A stretch of 64,000 bases of DNA from Nitrobacter sp051535215. GTDB lineage: Bacteria > Pseudomonadota > Alphaproteobacteria > Rhizobiales > Xanthobacteraceae. A program made the position numbers and the translations under genes. Below, piece by piece: positions 1 through 8,519 of this stretch. The stretch spans positions 434,001 through 498,000 of the forward strand of contig NZ_JBPPLY010000001.1 in the NCBI RefSeq assembly GCF_051535215.1. Reading direction: 5' to 3'. Positions within the stretch are counted from its first letter, which is position 1. Every line of letters begins with the position of its first letter. Below the pieces are notes generated by a model. That model saw only the letters and a program-made list of their open reading frames with translations, searched no databases and was not told where the DNA came from.

Positions 1-1379
1 AGCAGGAAGGGTCGGGCGCGCTGACGCAGTCCTCTCCCGTCACTCTGAAATATGACAACGGCGAAGGGCTGACCTTCCGTCGCACCGTTACGGTGGACGA
101 CCACTACCTGTTCACGGTCAAGGATGACGTCACCAACGCCGGCAACGCGCCGGTGACGTTGTATCCGTTCGCGCTGATCTCACGGCACGGCACGCCGGCG
201 GTTTCCGGCTACTACATCCTGCATGAAGGTCTTATCGGCTATCTCGGCGACCAGAAGTTGCAGGAATATACCTATAAGAAGATCGACGAAGCGAAATCGG
301 TCAGTTTCAACGTCACCAACGGCTGGCTCGGCATCACCGACAAATATTGGGCCTCGGCGTTGCTGCCCGAAACCAGCGCCCGATTGCAGGCCCGCTTCTC
401 GTCCAACGAGGTCGGCAAGGTCAGGACCTATCAGACCGACTATCTGGAGGACGCGCAGACCATTCCGGCCGGCGGCACCGCTACGGCAAATACGCGCCTG
501 TTCGCCGGCGCCAAGGAAGCCGGCGTCGTCGGCATCAATTTTCCGTTCGTGCAACTCGGCGGCTACAACAAGCAGCTCAGCCTCAACCATTTCGATCTGC
601 TGATCGACTGGGGCTGGTTCTACTTCATCACCAAGCCGATGTTCCTCGCGCTGGATTTCTTCTTCCACCTGTTCGGCAATTTCGGAATCGCGATCCTGCT
701 GGTGACCGTGCTGGTCAAGCTGGTCTTCTTCCCGCTCGCCAACAAGTCCTACGCCTCGATGGCGAAGATGAAGGCGGTCCAGCCGCAGATCAACGCGCTG
801 AAAGAACGCTTTCCCGACGACAAGATGAAGCTGCAGCAGGAGATGATGGAAATCTACAAGAAGGAGAAGATCAACCCGATCTCGGGCTGTCTTCCGGTCG
901 TCTTGCAGATTCCGGTGTTCTTCTCGCTGTACAAGGTGCTGTTCGTGACCATCGAAATGCGTCACGCGCCGTTCTTCGCCTGGATCAAGGACCTGTCCGC
1001 GCCCGATCCGACCCACGTCTTCAATCTGTTCGGGCTGCTGCCCTACGATCCCTCGACGGTGCCGTTGCTTGGTCCGTATCTGGCGATCGGCGCGTGGCCG
1101 ATCATCATGGGCATCACGATGTGGTTCCAGATGAAGCTGAACCCGACGCCGCCGGACCCAACCCAGAAGATCATCTTCGACTGGATGCCGGTAATCTTCA
1201 CCTTCATGCTCGCGGCGTTCCCGGCCGGTCTCGTGATCTACTGGGCCTGGAACAACACGCTGTCGGTGATCCAGCAGAGCTTCATCATGCGCCGCAATGG
1301 CGTGAAGGTGGAACTGTTCGACAACGTGAAGTCCACCTTCCGCCGCAAATCCTCCGACAAGCCGGCGAAGACGACGTAG
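1..1379 (+). CDS. yidC: Membrane protein insertase YidC (5' end outside window)
   Basis: YidC inserts and folds inner-membrane proteins, alone or with SecYEG. The frame is open from base 3 to the TAG stop, so the N-terminal membrane anchor and part of the periplasmic domain lie upstream of the window; the first in-frame GTG at 93 is not a credible start. Visible are the end of the periplasmic beta domain and then the Oxa1-type core: hydrophobic segments around 610-740, a basic cytoplasmic hairpin with KMKAVQPQ, the family motif NPISGCLPVVLQIPVFF, and further membrane segments. The tail is basic (FRRKSSDKPAK), as expected for ribosome contact. It precedes engB by about 170 bases, a common yidC-engB order. 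That gap holds a 19-base palindrome at 1493-1511. Confidence 0.95.
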   Translation, partial: QEGSGALTQSSPVTLKYDNGEGLTFRRTVTVDDHYLFTVKDDVTNAGNAPVTLYPFALISRHGTPAVSGYYILHEGLIGYLGDQKLQEYTYKKIDEAKSVSFNVTNGWLGITDKYWASALLPETSARLQARFSSNEVGKVRTYQTDYLEDAQTIPAGGTATANTRLFAGAKEAGVVGINFPFVQLGGYNKQLSLNHFDLLIDWGWFYFITKPMFLALDFFFHLFGNFGIAILLVTVLVKLVFFPLANKSYASMAKMKAVQPQINALKERFPDDKMKLQQEMMEIYKKEKINPISGCLPVVLQIPVFFSLYKVLFVTIEMRHAPFFAWIKDLSAPDPTHVFNLFGLLPYDPSTVPLLGPYLAIGAWPIIMGITMWFQMKLNPTPPDPTQKIIFDWMPVIFTFMLAAFPAGLVIYWAWNNTLSVIQQSFIMRRNGVKVELFDNVKSTFRRKSSDKPAKTT

Positions 1380-1550
1380 CGTCTTCGTGGTTGCCGTTGC
1401 GCGAAGCTCAAGGGCGGCGCGGAGCGTCGTCCCAACGGCGACGAGGCTGTCCCGGACCAGGCCACGTCATGCAGGATTGCTTCGCCCGGGCAGAACCGGC
1501 TAAGCCGGTTCGGCCGCAAGCTCGGGAGCTATTCGTCTGAAAGCCCTTGC

Positions 1551-2204
1551 ATGACAACGGACACCGATGCGGAACTGATGGAGCGGGGCCGGAAGCTGTT
1601 CGCTGGCGACTGGCAATTCATCTGGGCCTCGCCGTCGATCGAAACGCTGCCGCCCATGGCCGGCGTCGAGGTTGCGTTCGCCGGACGCTCCAACGTCGGC
1701 AAGTCCAGCCTGATCAACGCGCTGACCGGTCGCAGCGCGCTGGCCCGGACCTCCCGCACGCCCGGCCGCACCCAGGAGCTGATTTTCTTCGAGGGGCCGA
1801 AAAGCGCCGACGTCCGTCTTGTCGACATGCCCGGCTACGGCTTTGCATCGGCGCCGAAAGCCAGGATCGCGGCGTGGACCTCGCTGATCCACAAATTCCT
1901 GCTCGGGCGCGCCAGCCTTGCGCGCGTCTACGTGTTGATCGACTCCCGCCATGGCATCAAGGATACCGACCAGGACATCCTGACCACGCTCGACAGGTCC
2001 GCGGTCAGCTACCAGGTGGTGCTGACCAAGGCCGACGAGGTGAAGGCCCCTGAATTGGCGGAGCGTACGGATGCGACCAGGACATTGCTCGCCAGGCATC
2101 CCGCAGCATTTCCGGACGTGCTGGTCACCTCGTCGCGCACGGGAGCGGGGATGCCGGAATTGCGGGCCGCCGTGGCCCGCCTGATTGGAGAACATCAGCG
2201 ATGA
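1551..2204 (+). CDS. engB: Ribosome biogenesis GTPase EngB (YihA/YsxC)
   Basis: This 217-residue TRAFAC-class GTPase is needed for late assembly of the large ribosomal subunit. G1 is GRSNVGKS (residues 45-52), the G2 region is RTSRTPGRTQ, G3 is DMPGYG (from 92) and G4 is TKAD (159-162). Length and motif spacing fit the family. The ATG start gives the normal short N-terminal extension before the G domain. Its stop overlaps the next ATG (ATGA), so the DUF423 gene is probably translated by coupling. Confidence 0.95.
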   Translation: MTTDTDAELMERGRKLFAGDWQFIWASPSIETLPPMAGVEVAFAGRSNVGKSSLINALTGRSALARTSRTPGRTQELIFFEGPKSADVRLVDMPGYGFASAPKARIAAWTSLIHKFLLGRASLARVYVLIDSRHGIKDTDQDILTTLDRSAVSYQVVLTKADEVKAPELAERTDATRTLLARHPAAFPDVLVTSSRTGAGMPELRAAVARLIGEHQR

Positions 2205-2590
2205 CGCAGTTCGGCTTGTTTCGAATCGTCGTGTTGGCGGCGGGACTGATGGGCGCCGCCGGCGTCATCCTTGGAGCGGTGGCCGCCCACGTGACGACAG
2301 GCGGCACCCTGGTCCTGTCGGCATCTTCGATGCTGCTGTTTCACGCCCCCGCCGCGATCCTGGCGGTGCTTCTGGTAGATCGGCAGATCATTCTCCCGCG
2401 TCTCGGTCTTGTCGCCGCCGGCGGCTTTGTCGCGGGAGCGACCCTGTTCAGCACCGATTTGACGGTACTGCAATTCCTCAAACACCGGCTTTTCCCGATG
2501 GCCGCTCCATCCGGAGGGACGCTGATGATCCTGAGCTGGTTCTTGCTCGCGCTCGCCGCCATCTGGCCGCGCGCCGCGTCCCGTTCCTGA
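2201..2590 (+). CDS. DUF423 family small integral membrane protein
   Basis: A 129-residue protein with about four hydrophobic segments. It resembles the DUF423 (YgdD-like) family: a G-rich first helix ending GAVAAH, a LLFHAPA segment where the family has an F-H-A motif, an LFSTDL turn, and a late APSGGTLMILSW segment. The family function is unknown. It starts inside the engB stop codon and ends 85 bases before argB. The FHA and PxGG features support the family; the role remains open. Confidence 0.75.
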   Translation: MTQFGLFRIVVLAAGLMGAAGVILGAVAAHVTTGGTLVLSASSMLLFHAPAAILAVLLVDRQIILPRLGLVAAGGFVAGATLFSTDLTVLQFLKHRLFPMAAPSGGTLMILSWFLLALAAIWPRAASRS

Positions 2591-2675
2591 TGACGGATTG
2601 CGAGCCGGCGGCTTTGCGGTCATGCCGCCGATCGGTTAGAACCCGACCCATCCCGCCGGCCAAGAGACCCGCTTC

Positions 2676-3572
2676 ATGTCCGATGCCTCCAAAATCAGCC
2701 CGCTCGATCAGGCTCGCATCCTGTCCGAGGCGCTGCCGCATATGCAGCAATATGACGAGGAAACCATCGTCATCAAATACGGCGGCCATGCCATGGGCTC
2801 GGAGGATGTCGCCCGGCGGTTCGCCCGCGATATCGTGCTTCTGGAGCAGACTGCGATAAATCCGGTGGTGGTGCATGGCGGCGGCCCGCAGATCGCCACC
2901 ATGCTGGAACGCCTCGGCATCAAATCGGAGTTCGCCGCCGGCCTGCGCATTACCGACGCCGCGACGATCGAGATCGTCGAGATGGTGCTGGCCGGTTCGA
3001 TCAACAAGCAACTGGTCGGCTACATCAACGAAGCCGGCGGCAAGGCGGTCGGGCTCTGCGGCAAGGACGGCAACATGGTCACCGCCTCGAAGGCGACGCG
3101 GACCATGGCCGATCCGGATTCGAACATCGAGAAGGTCGTCGATCTCGGCTTCGTCGGCGAACCCGATAACGTCGACCTGACATTGCTGAACCAGTTGATC
3201 GGCCACGAACTGATCCCGGTGCTGGCGCCGCTGGCCACCTCCAAGGGCGGTCAAACCTTCAACGTCAATGCCGATATCTTCGCGGGCGCGGTCGCCGGCG
3301 CGCTGAAGGCCAAGCGTCTTCTGCTGCTGACCGATGTTCCCGGCGTGCTCGACAAGTCGAAGACCCTGATTCCGGATCTGTCGATCAGCGACGCGCGCAG
3401 GCTGATCGCCGACGGGACCATTTCAGGCGGCATGATCCCCAAGGTCGAGACCTGCATCTACGCGCTCGAGCAGGGCGTCGGCGGCGTGGTCATCATCGAC
3501 GGCAAGACCCCGCATGCGGTGCTGCTCGAACTCTTCACCGACCAGGGCACGGGGACGCTGATCCACAAGTGA
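2676..3572 (+). CDS. argB: Acetylglutamate kinase
   Basis: Phosphorylates N-acetyl-L-glutamate in arginine biosynthesis (cytoplasm). The 298-residue protein has the amino-acid-kinase fold signatures: KYGGHAM (34-40), the glycine loop HGGGPQI (67-73), the NVNADIFAGAVAGAL nucleotide/substrate segment and a late GGMIPKVE motif. Length and motifs are typical of an arginine-sensitive-type NAGK, but feedback sensitivity cannot be read directly. Its TGA stop overlaps the GTG start of the next gene (GTGA), indicating coupling to the HAD nucleotidase. argG lies separately at 42.6 kb. Confidence 0.96.
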   Translation: MSDASKISPLDQARILSEALPHMQQYDEETIVIKYGGHAMGSEDVARRFARDIVLLEQTAINPVVVHGGGPQIATMLERLGIKSEFAAGLRITDAATIEIVEMVLAGSINKQLVGYINEAGGKAVGLCGKDGNMVTASKATRTMADPDSNIEKVVDLGFVGEPDNVDLTLLNQLIGHELIPVLAPLATSKGGQTFNVNADIFAGAVAGALKAKRLLLLTDVPGVLDKSKTLIPDLSISDARRLIADGTISGGMIPKVETCIYALEQGVGGVVIIDGKTPHAVLLELFTDQGTGTLIHK

Positions 3573-4282
3573 CCGACGCGCGACCCCAGCAGCAGCGCGG
3601 CTTCGGCCACATCGACACCTGGGTGTTCGATCTCGACAACACGCTGTACCCTCATCACGTCAACCTGTGGCAGCAGGTCGACGCGAGAATCGGCGAGTAC
3701 ATCGGACAGTTTCTCGATGTCGATCCGATCGAGGCGCGACGCATCCAGAAGGATTACTACAAGCGCTTCGGCACCAGCATGCGCGGCATGATGACGGAGC
3801 ACGGCGTCTCCGCTGACGATTATCTTGCTTACGTCCATCAGATCGATCACTCACTGCTCGAAGCCAATCCGACGATGGGCGCGGCGCTCGAAAGACTGCC
3901 GGGCCGCAAGCTGATCCTGACCAACGGCTCGACCGCTCACGCCGGCAAGGTGCTGGAACGGCTCGGCTTCGGGCACCACTTCGAGGCGGTGTTCGACATC
4001 ATCGCTGCTGAGTTGGAGCCGAAGCCGTCGCCGCAGACCTATCGCCGCTTTCTCGAACGGCACCACGTCGATGCTGCAAAGGCGGCGATGTTCGAGGATC
4101 TGGCGCGCAACCTCGCCGTCCCGCATCAACTCGGCATGACCACCGTTCTGGTCGTACCGGACGGCACCCGGGAGGTCGTGCGTGAGGACTGGGAGATGGA
4201 GGGGCGCGGCGCGGCGCATGTCGACCACGTCACCGACGATCTGGCCCGGTTTCTGGCAGGGCTGACGACCCATTCGGCTTGA
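3569..4282 (+). CDS. HAD-family pyrimidine 5'-nucleotidase-like hydrolase
   Basis: A 237-residue haloacid-dehalogenase phosphatase of the SDT1/pyrimidine 5'-nucleotidase type. Motif I is DLDNTLY (from residue 21), motif II is LTNGS and motif IV is the FEDLARNL region, with an alpha-helical cap between I and II. It probably dephosphorylates a nucleotide monophosphate or similar small phosphate ester; the true substrate is not visible. The GTG start overlaps the argB stop, an arrangement common in related rhizobia. Confidence 0.82.
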   Translation: MTDARPQQQRGFGHIDTWVFDLDNTLYPHHVNLWQQVDARIGEYIGQFLDVDPIEARRIQKDYYKRFGTSMRGMMTEHGVSADDYLAYVHQIDHSLLEANPTMGAALERLPGRKLILTNGSTAHAGKVLERLGFGHHFEAVFDIIAAELEPKPSPQTYRRFLERHHVDAAKAAMFEDLARNLAVPHQLGMTTVLVVPDGTREVVREDWEMEGRGAAHVDHVTDDLARFLAGLTTHSA

Positions 4283-4313
4283 CAGGCCTGTTCCCGTCCA
4301 AGAGAACAGCGCG

Positions 4314-4340
4314 TTGACAACTGCACGCGTGCAGTAGAGC
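4314..4340 (+). promoter_or_regulatory. Candidate dapD promoter with 14-base palindrome
   Basis: A perfect TTGACA (4314-4319) is followed directly by the perfect palindrome CTGCACGCGTGCAG (4321-4334) and a weak TAGAGC. The palindrome would sit in the spacer of a sigma-70-type promoter just upstream of the dapD ATG, where a repressor could bind. The -10 match is poor, so the assignment is tentative. Confidence 0.4.
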
Positions 4341-4353
4341 CACAGGAAATCCG

Positions 4354-5199
4354 ATGTCCCTCGCTTCCCTTGAGTCCACCATCAACGCCGCCTTCGAGGC
4401 CCGCGACACCGTTACGCCTGCGACCCGAGGCGAGGTGCGCGAGGCGGTGGATCAGGCGCTCGGCTTGCTCGACAAGGGCGAAGTCCGTGTCGCCGAGCGC
4501 GCGGCGGACGGCAAGTGGAGCGTCAACCAGTGGCTCAAGAAGGCCGTGCTGCTGTCGTTCCGCCTCAACGATATGACGACGATCCCCGGCGGTCCCGGCA
4601 AGGCCGCATGGTGGGACAAGGTGCCGTCGAAATTCGAGGGCTGGGACGAGAAAAGGTTTCGCGACGCCGGCTTTCGGGCCGTGCCCGGCGCGATCGTGCG
4701 CCGCTCCGCCTTCATCGCCAAGAACGCGGTGCTGATGCCGTCGTTCGTCAATCTCGGCGCCTATGTCGACGAAAGCACGATGGTTGATACGTGGTGCACG
4801 GTCGGCTCCTGCGCCCAGATCGGCAAGCGCGTGCACATCTCCGGCGGCGCCGGCATCGGCGGCGTGCTGGAGCCGCTGCAGGCCGGACCTGTCATCATCG
4901 AGGACGATTGCTTCATCGGCGCGCGCTCGGAAGTGGCGGAGGGCGTGATCGTGCGCAAGGGTGCGGTGCTGTCGATGGGCGTGTTCCTCGGCGCATCGAC
5001 CAAGATCGTCGACCGCGAAACCGGCGAGGTCTTCATGGGCGAAGTGCCCGAATACGCCGTGGTGGTGCCGGGCGCGCTGCCCGGCAAGCCGTTGAAGAAC
5101 GGCCAGCCCGGTCCCTCCACCGCCTGCGCGGTCATCGTCAAGCGCGTCGACGAACGCACACGCTCCAAGACCGGCATCAACGAACTGCTGCGGGACTAA
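4354..5199 (+). CDS. dapD: 2,3,4,5-tetrahydropyridine-2,6-dicarboxylate N-succinyltransferase
   Basis: Catalyses succinyl-CoA-dependent acylation of tetrahydrodipicolinate in the lysine/diaminopimelate pathway. The 281-residue protein has an N-terminal helical domain and then left-handed beta-helix hexapeptide repeats, including the family run ISGGAGIGGVLEPLQA, followed by EDDCFIGARSEVAEG. The C-terminal strand region contains GSLP-like VVPGALPGK. Length is normal. dapE lies 334 bases downstream, past a block of intergenic repeats, so the succinylase branch of DAP synthesis is clustered here. Confidence 0.96.
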   Translation: MSLASLESTINAAFEARDTVTPATRGEVREAVDQALGLLDKGEVRVAERAADGKWSVNQWLKKAVLLSFRLNDMTTIPGGPGKAAWWDKVPSKFEGWDEKRFRDAGFRAVPGAIVRRSAFIAKNAVLMPSFVNLGAYVDESTMVDTWCTVGSCAQIGKRVHISGGAGIGGVLEPLQAGPVIIEDDCFIGARSEVAEGVIVRKGAVLSMGVFLGASTKIVDRETGEVFMGEVPEYAVVVPGALPGKPLKNGQPGPSTACAVIVKRVDERTRSKTGINELLRD

Positions 5200-5200
5200 T

Positions 5201-5365
5201 GGAGTGAATTTGACATTCGCTACCTGCGTTGCAGCAAATCCGGCGAGCGAATGTCAAATTCAGAACTCCACTAGAAACTTAATAGTTGCTAGTGGTCCTT
5301 TGATTCTAACATTTGCAAGAATTCCTGCCGCAACGGGATGCAAATGTTAGAATCGGACCGCTATA
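5201..5365. repeat. Two long inverted repeats between dapD and dapE
   Basis: The first palindrome (5201-5269) pairs GGAGT-GAATTTGACATTCGCT with AGCGAATGTCAAATTC-ACTCC. The second (about 5292-5362) pairs GTGGTCC..GATTCTAACATTTGCA with TGCAAATGTTAGAATC..GGACC. Each could form a long hairpin in DNA or RNA. They look like dispersed intergenic palindromes of this family; the first lies directly behind dapD and may also act as its 3' structure. Confidence 0.7.
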
Positions 5366-5514
5366 GCGTTTTCGAGCGAAGTGGATACCGGTTCGCGTGA
5401 AGAAAACGCGTCAAATCAAGAGCCTAGATTCTTTCACTGTTTCCATGAAACGGTGAAAGACTCTAGAGCATGATCCCGCAAAGTGGGAACAGGTTTCCGG
5501 ACGAGATCATGCTC
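5366..5514. repeat. Modular GAGCATGATC-type intergenic repeat
   Basis: It consists of a GCGTTTTCGAGCGAAGTGG..GAAGAAAACGC module, a hairpin (TCTTTCACTGTTTC / GAAACGGTGAAAGA, about 5432-5462) and a palindrome with ends GAGCATGATC (5466-5475) and GATCATGCTC (5505-5514). Related elements occur at 41618-41720, 54526-54645 and 59271-59366. Open frames reading through it give spurious N-terminal extensions such as the one in front of dapE. Confidence 0.75.
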
Positions 5515-5533
5515 CATCAATAACGGACCACCT

Positions 5534-6703
5534 ATGGCCGCCGACGCTCTCTCCATTGCTCGCGATCTCGTCCGTTGCCCTTCGGTGACGCCCGCGGATG
5601 CCGGCGCGCTCGGCGTGCTCGAGACGCTGCTCAAGGCGGCCGGGTTCGAGGTGCATCGCGTCACGTTCAGCGAACCGGGCGCGGCCGACATCGACAATCT
5701 CTATGCCCGCATCGGCACGAGCGGTCCCCACATCGCATTCGCCGGCCATACCGACGTCGTACCTCCCGGTGAGGAGTCGGCGTGGACCCACGGCGCGTTT
5801 TCTGGTGACGTCAAGGACGGCTTTCTCTACGGGCGCGGCGCGGTGGATATGAAGGGCGGTATCGCCTGCAGCGTCGCCGCCGCGCTGGACTATCTGGCGG
5901 CGCATGGCGGCAAGCTCGGCAAAGACGGCAGGGGTTCGATCTCGTTCCTGATCACTGGCGACGAGGAAGACGTCGCCGTCAACGGCACCGTCAAGCTGAT
6001 GCAATGGGCGGCGGCGCGCGGCGAAAAATTCGACCACTGCGTACTCGGCGAGCCCAGCAATGTCACGGAGCTTGGCGACTGCATCAAGATCGGCCGCCGC
6101 GGCTCGCAGTCCGGCACGCTGGTTGTCGACGGCGTGCAGGGCCATGTCGCCTATCCGCATCGCGCGGCAAATCCGATTCCGGACGTCGCTGCGCTGATCA
6201 CCGCGCTGGTGAGCGAGCCGCTGGATCAGGGCAGCGCTCAGTTCCAGCCGTCGAACCTGGAATTCACCTCGGTCGACGTCGGAAATCCCGCAACGAACGT
6301 GATCCCCGGACAGGCGCGGGCGAAGTTCAACATCCGCTTCAACGACCATCACAACCAGGAATCGCTGCGGGCGCTGATCGAGGCGCGTGTCGCCAGGGCC
6401 GCCGGCAATCGCATGCGGACCCGGATCGTCTGGGAGCCTTCGAATGCCGACGTATTCGTGACCAGACCGGGCCCGTTCACCGATCTCGTGGTCGCGGCGA
6501 TCGAGGAGGTGACCGGCCGCCGACCTGAGCTGAACACCGGCGGCGGCACGTCGGACGCGCGCTTCATCAAGGACTATTGCCCGGTGATCGAATTCGGCTT
6601 GGTCGGCCAGACCATGCACCAGATCGACGAGCGCACGCCGGTGGCCGATCTCGACAAGCTGACGCGAATCTATCGCGGCGTGCTGGATCGCTATTTCGCA
6701 TGA
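5534..6703 (+). CDS. dapE: Succinyl-diaminopimelate desuccinylase
   Basis: M20-family zinc hydrolase that removes succinate from N-succinyl-LL-diaminopimelate. The ATG chosen gives 389 residues. An upstream in-frame start would add 17 residues encoded by the intergenic repeat, which is not credible. Metal-binding motifs are FAGHTDVVP (His72, Asp74), GRGAVDMKGG (Asp105), the GDEED acidic pair and LGEPS; a late GGTSDARF segment matches the family. The stop overlaps the ATG of the next gene (ATGA). Confidence 0.95.
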   Translation: MAADALSIARDLVRCPSVTPADAGALGVLETLLKAAGFEVHRVTFSEPGAADIDNLYARIGTSGPHIAFAGHTDVVPPGEESAWTHGAFSGDVKDGFLYGRGAVDMKGGIACSVAAALDYLAAHGGKLGKDGRGSISFLITGDEEDVAVNGTVKLMQWAAARGEKFDHCVLGEPSNVTELGDCIKIGRRGSQSGTLVVDGVQGHVAYPHRAANPIPDVAALITALVSEPLDQGSAQFQPSNLEFTSVDVGNPATNVIPGQARAKFNIRFNDHHNQESLRALIEARVARAAGNRMRTRIVWEPSNADVFVTRPGPFTDLVVAAIEEVTGRRPELNTGGGTSDARFIKDYCPVIEFGLVGQTMHQIDERTPVADLDKLTRIYRGVLDRYFA

Positions 6704-7260
6704 GCGGCGCAATTCTTGTGCTCACCGCCATCGAGGAAGAACTCGACAAGGCGCGCGCGCCCGACCGCGTCAAGGTGGTCTATACCGGCGTGGGTAAGGT
6801 CAACGCGGCCAGCGCGACAATGCTTGCGCTGCTGACGCTGCGCCCGGCGCTCGTGATCAATTACGGCACCGCTGGAAAGATCAACGAGACGCTACAGGGG
6901 CTCGTGGAGGTGTCCGGCGTGGTCCAGCGCGACATGATGGCGATGCCGCTGGCGCCGCGCGGCCGCACCCCGTTCGCGCCGGAGCTCGATCAGTTGAACT
7001 CGGGTCAAGCCGGAGTCGTCTGCGGCACCGGCGACAGCTTCGTCACCACGTCGGATCCCTGGTTGATCGAGAACGGGATCGACGTCGTCGACATGGAGCT
7101 GTTTGCGATCGCGCAGGTTTGCCGGAGTCACGGCCTGCCGTGGCGCGCGTTCAAATTCATAACCGACGACGCCAATGACCTCGCGCATCAGGACTGGACC
7201 GCCAACGTGAAGGACGGCGAGAGCCTGTTCTGGGAAACATTGGACCGGATTCGTTCCTGA
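6700..7260 (+). CDS. Nucleosidase-like protein (MTA/SAH nucleosidase-type fold)
   Basis: A 186-residue member of the nucleoside phosphorylase/nucleosidase superfamily. It shows the N-terminal strand ILVLTAIEEE, GVGKVNAA, a glycine turn NYGTAGKI, the ribose/adenine-site segment DMELFA, and ITDDAND, whose Asp is the usual catalytic acid. It is shorter than canonical MTA/SAH nucleosidase (about 230 residues) and lacks part of the middle region, so the substrate is uncertain. The ATG lies inside the dapE stop codon, implying coupled translation. An in-frame start further upstream would lie inside dapE. Confidence 0.75.
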   Translation: MSGAILVLTAIEEELDKARAPDRVKVVYTGVGKVNAASATMLALLTLRPALVINYGTAGKINETLQGLVEVSGVVQRDMMAMPLAPRGRTPFAPELDQLNSGQAGVVCGTGDSFVTTSDPWLIENGIDVVDMELFAIAQVCRSHGLPWRAFKFITDDANDLAHQDWTANVKDGESLFWETLDRIRS

Positions 7261-7763
7261 AGAGCGGTTTATTTGACAGAAGCGCTTTGAAACGTCGTGG
7301 CCGGGCTTGCCCCGGAAATCCATTCTTCATCAAAAATGCATGCGCGGGATCAAGTCCCGATTTGGTCGAGACTGAGAGGCGGCGGATCGGTGTCAATCGC
7401 GGGCCTATCGCCAGGTTTTCCATGCCCTTGATTCAGTCGAGGACGATGCAGGCCCGGCTTGCAGTGTGACAGAGAGGTTGCGGCGCTCTCGTCAGGCTCG
7501 ACGATACGATCATCTCTCGGGTGGCCGAGACGGCCTCAAAGCGCATCGTCAGGATGTGATGGAGCGGCGGTCAGGCGCTTGATCCTGCGCCGGTAAGTTT
7601 CTGCGACGCGGGCGGATGTCGGGATCGTCTTGCGGCGTGTCCGATGGCCGCGCCGTGGGTGCGGGACTCTCGTCCGTGACCGGCATCACTGACGTCCCCA
7701 GGAGTGCAATCCAATATGACCGTGCTGGCTGAAGAGCCGGTTTAGTTCACAAAGGAGATGTCT
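7261..7763. other. Non-coding stretch upstream of the peptide locus
   Basis: No convincing gene on either strand. Around 7294-7325 there is a degenerate copy of the family's GTGGCCGGGCTTG..CCCCGG intergenic palindrome. The rest shows no clear promoter or hairpin by eye. It ends in the AAAGGAG ribosome-binding site of the next gene. Confidence 0.5.
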
Positions 7764-8006
7764 ATGCCGAAATTTTCGCTATCCGACATGACGACCAGGC
7801 GGCCAAAAGAGCCGTTCGATCCTGCTCTCGAAGCACCCATCGCGTTGACGCCCGATCAGCTCGAGGCGGTAGTCGGCGGTCTCGTCAACGTGGCGGGGTC
7901 GCTGCGGGACGTTGGCGGTCTGGGCACGATCATCGGCGGAGCCACGATCGGCGTCATTGCTCCACCTGTCAAGCCGTCGTTCCTCGCGTCGCTCAAAGCC
8001 TCCTGA
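7764..8006 (+). CDS. Putative double-glycine-leader precursor peptide A
   Basis: An 80-residue product. AAAGGAG (7751-7757) sits six bases from this ATG and decides against the in-frame ATG at 7758, which overlaps the ribosome-binding site. Residues 1-39 look like a bacteriocin-type leader ending LTPDQLEAVVGG, with hydrophobic residues at the expected spacing and GG at -2/-1. The putative 41-residue core is rich in Gly, Val and Ile, has VGGLGTIIGG and no cysteine, and ends in a basic LASLKAS. Known class II/microcin-type leaders follow LSxxELxxIxGG; the assignment rests on that pattern and on two more such genes nearby. The next gene starts inside its stop (TGATG). Confidence 0.65.
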   Translation: MPKFSLSDMTTRRPKEPFDPALEAPIALTPDQLEAVVGGLVNVAGSLRDVGGLGTIIGGATIGVIAPPVKPSFLASLKAS

Positions 8007-8458
8007 TGTCGTACGCTCCACCAAAAGGAGGCGCCCGCCTGGCCTCGGAAACCCTCGACTGTCCGAGTGCTCAGGCGGGCGCCGAAAATGCACGGGTCTA
8101 CGGCGTGCGCACCGGCACTTCAGACGCACCCCGCATAGGTTACCTGACCGAGACGCAGGCTGTCTCTGAGAAGCTATTGGCCCTCTCAGGATCGGCAAAA
8201 CCGACCGAAATCTTTCGGATCGCGGCGCCTTGCGCGATGACCGGTTGCAAACACTTCGAGGGCAATACATGCACGCTCGCCCAAAGAATCGTCGAAGGTT
8301 TGGCTCCCGTCGTCAACGCCCTGCCGTCTTGCAGGATTCGTCCGACCTGTCGCTGGTTTCGTCAAGAAGGCCGGAATGCTTGCCTCCGTTGTCCGCAAGT
8401 GATCACTGATAAGCCCGATCCGACGCCAGAAGAGAAGCGGATCGCAGACGATGAATAA
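8006..8458 (+). CDS. Cysteine-rich protein coupled to precursor peptide A (function unknown)
   Basis: A 150-residue soluble protein not recognised as a named family. The C-terminal half carries seven cysteines in the order C-x4-C-x7-C-x19-C-x5-C-x10-C-x2-C, with conserved-looking stretches CKHFEGNTC, CRWFRQEG and CLRCPQV; an eighth Cys is near residue 19. The pattern suggests a metal (Zn or Fe-S) site or a disulfide-rich domain. No signal peptide or membrane segment is evident. Its ATG overlaps the stop of the precursor gene, so the two are translated together. Maturation, immunity or regulation of the peptide are possible roles, all inferred. A strong hairpin follows two bases after the stop. 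Confidence 0.7.
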   Translation: MSYAPPKGGARLASETLDCPSAQAGAENARVYGVRTGTSDAPRIGYLTETQAVSEKLLALSGSAKPTEIFRIAAPCAMTGCKHFEGNTCTLAQRIVEGLAPVVNALPSCRIRPTCRWFRQEGRNACLRCPQVITDKPDPTPEEKRIADDE

Positions 8459-8460
8459 AG

Positions 8461-8490
8461 ATGCGAGGTCCTCATTTAAGGACCTCGCAT
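8461..8490. terminator. Perfect 11-bp hairpin between convergent peptide units
   Basis: ATGCGAGGTCC (8461-8471) pairs perfectly with GGACCTCGCAT (8480-8490) across an 8-base AT-rich loop. It starts two bases after the Cys-rich gene and 30 bases from the 3' end of the convergent precursor B gene. There is no long T tract, so it may be a weak or bidirectional terminator or a 3'-end stabiliser. Confidence 0.6.
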
Positions 8491-8519
8491 CGCATTCATA
8501 GTTACGAAGCAGGACGGGT

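Noticed and set aside
5507..6712. 401-codon open frame antisense to dapE
   Set aside because: Long antisense frames are common at this GC content; the sense strand is a complete DapE and the antisense product has no recognisable domain.
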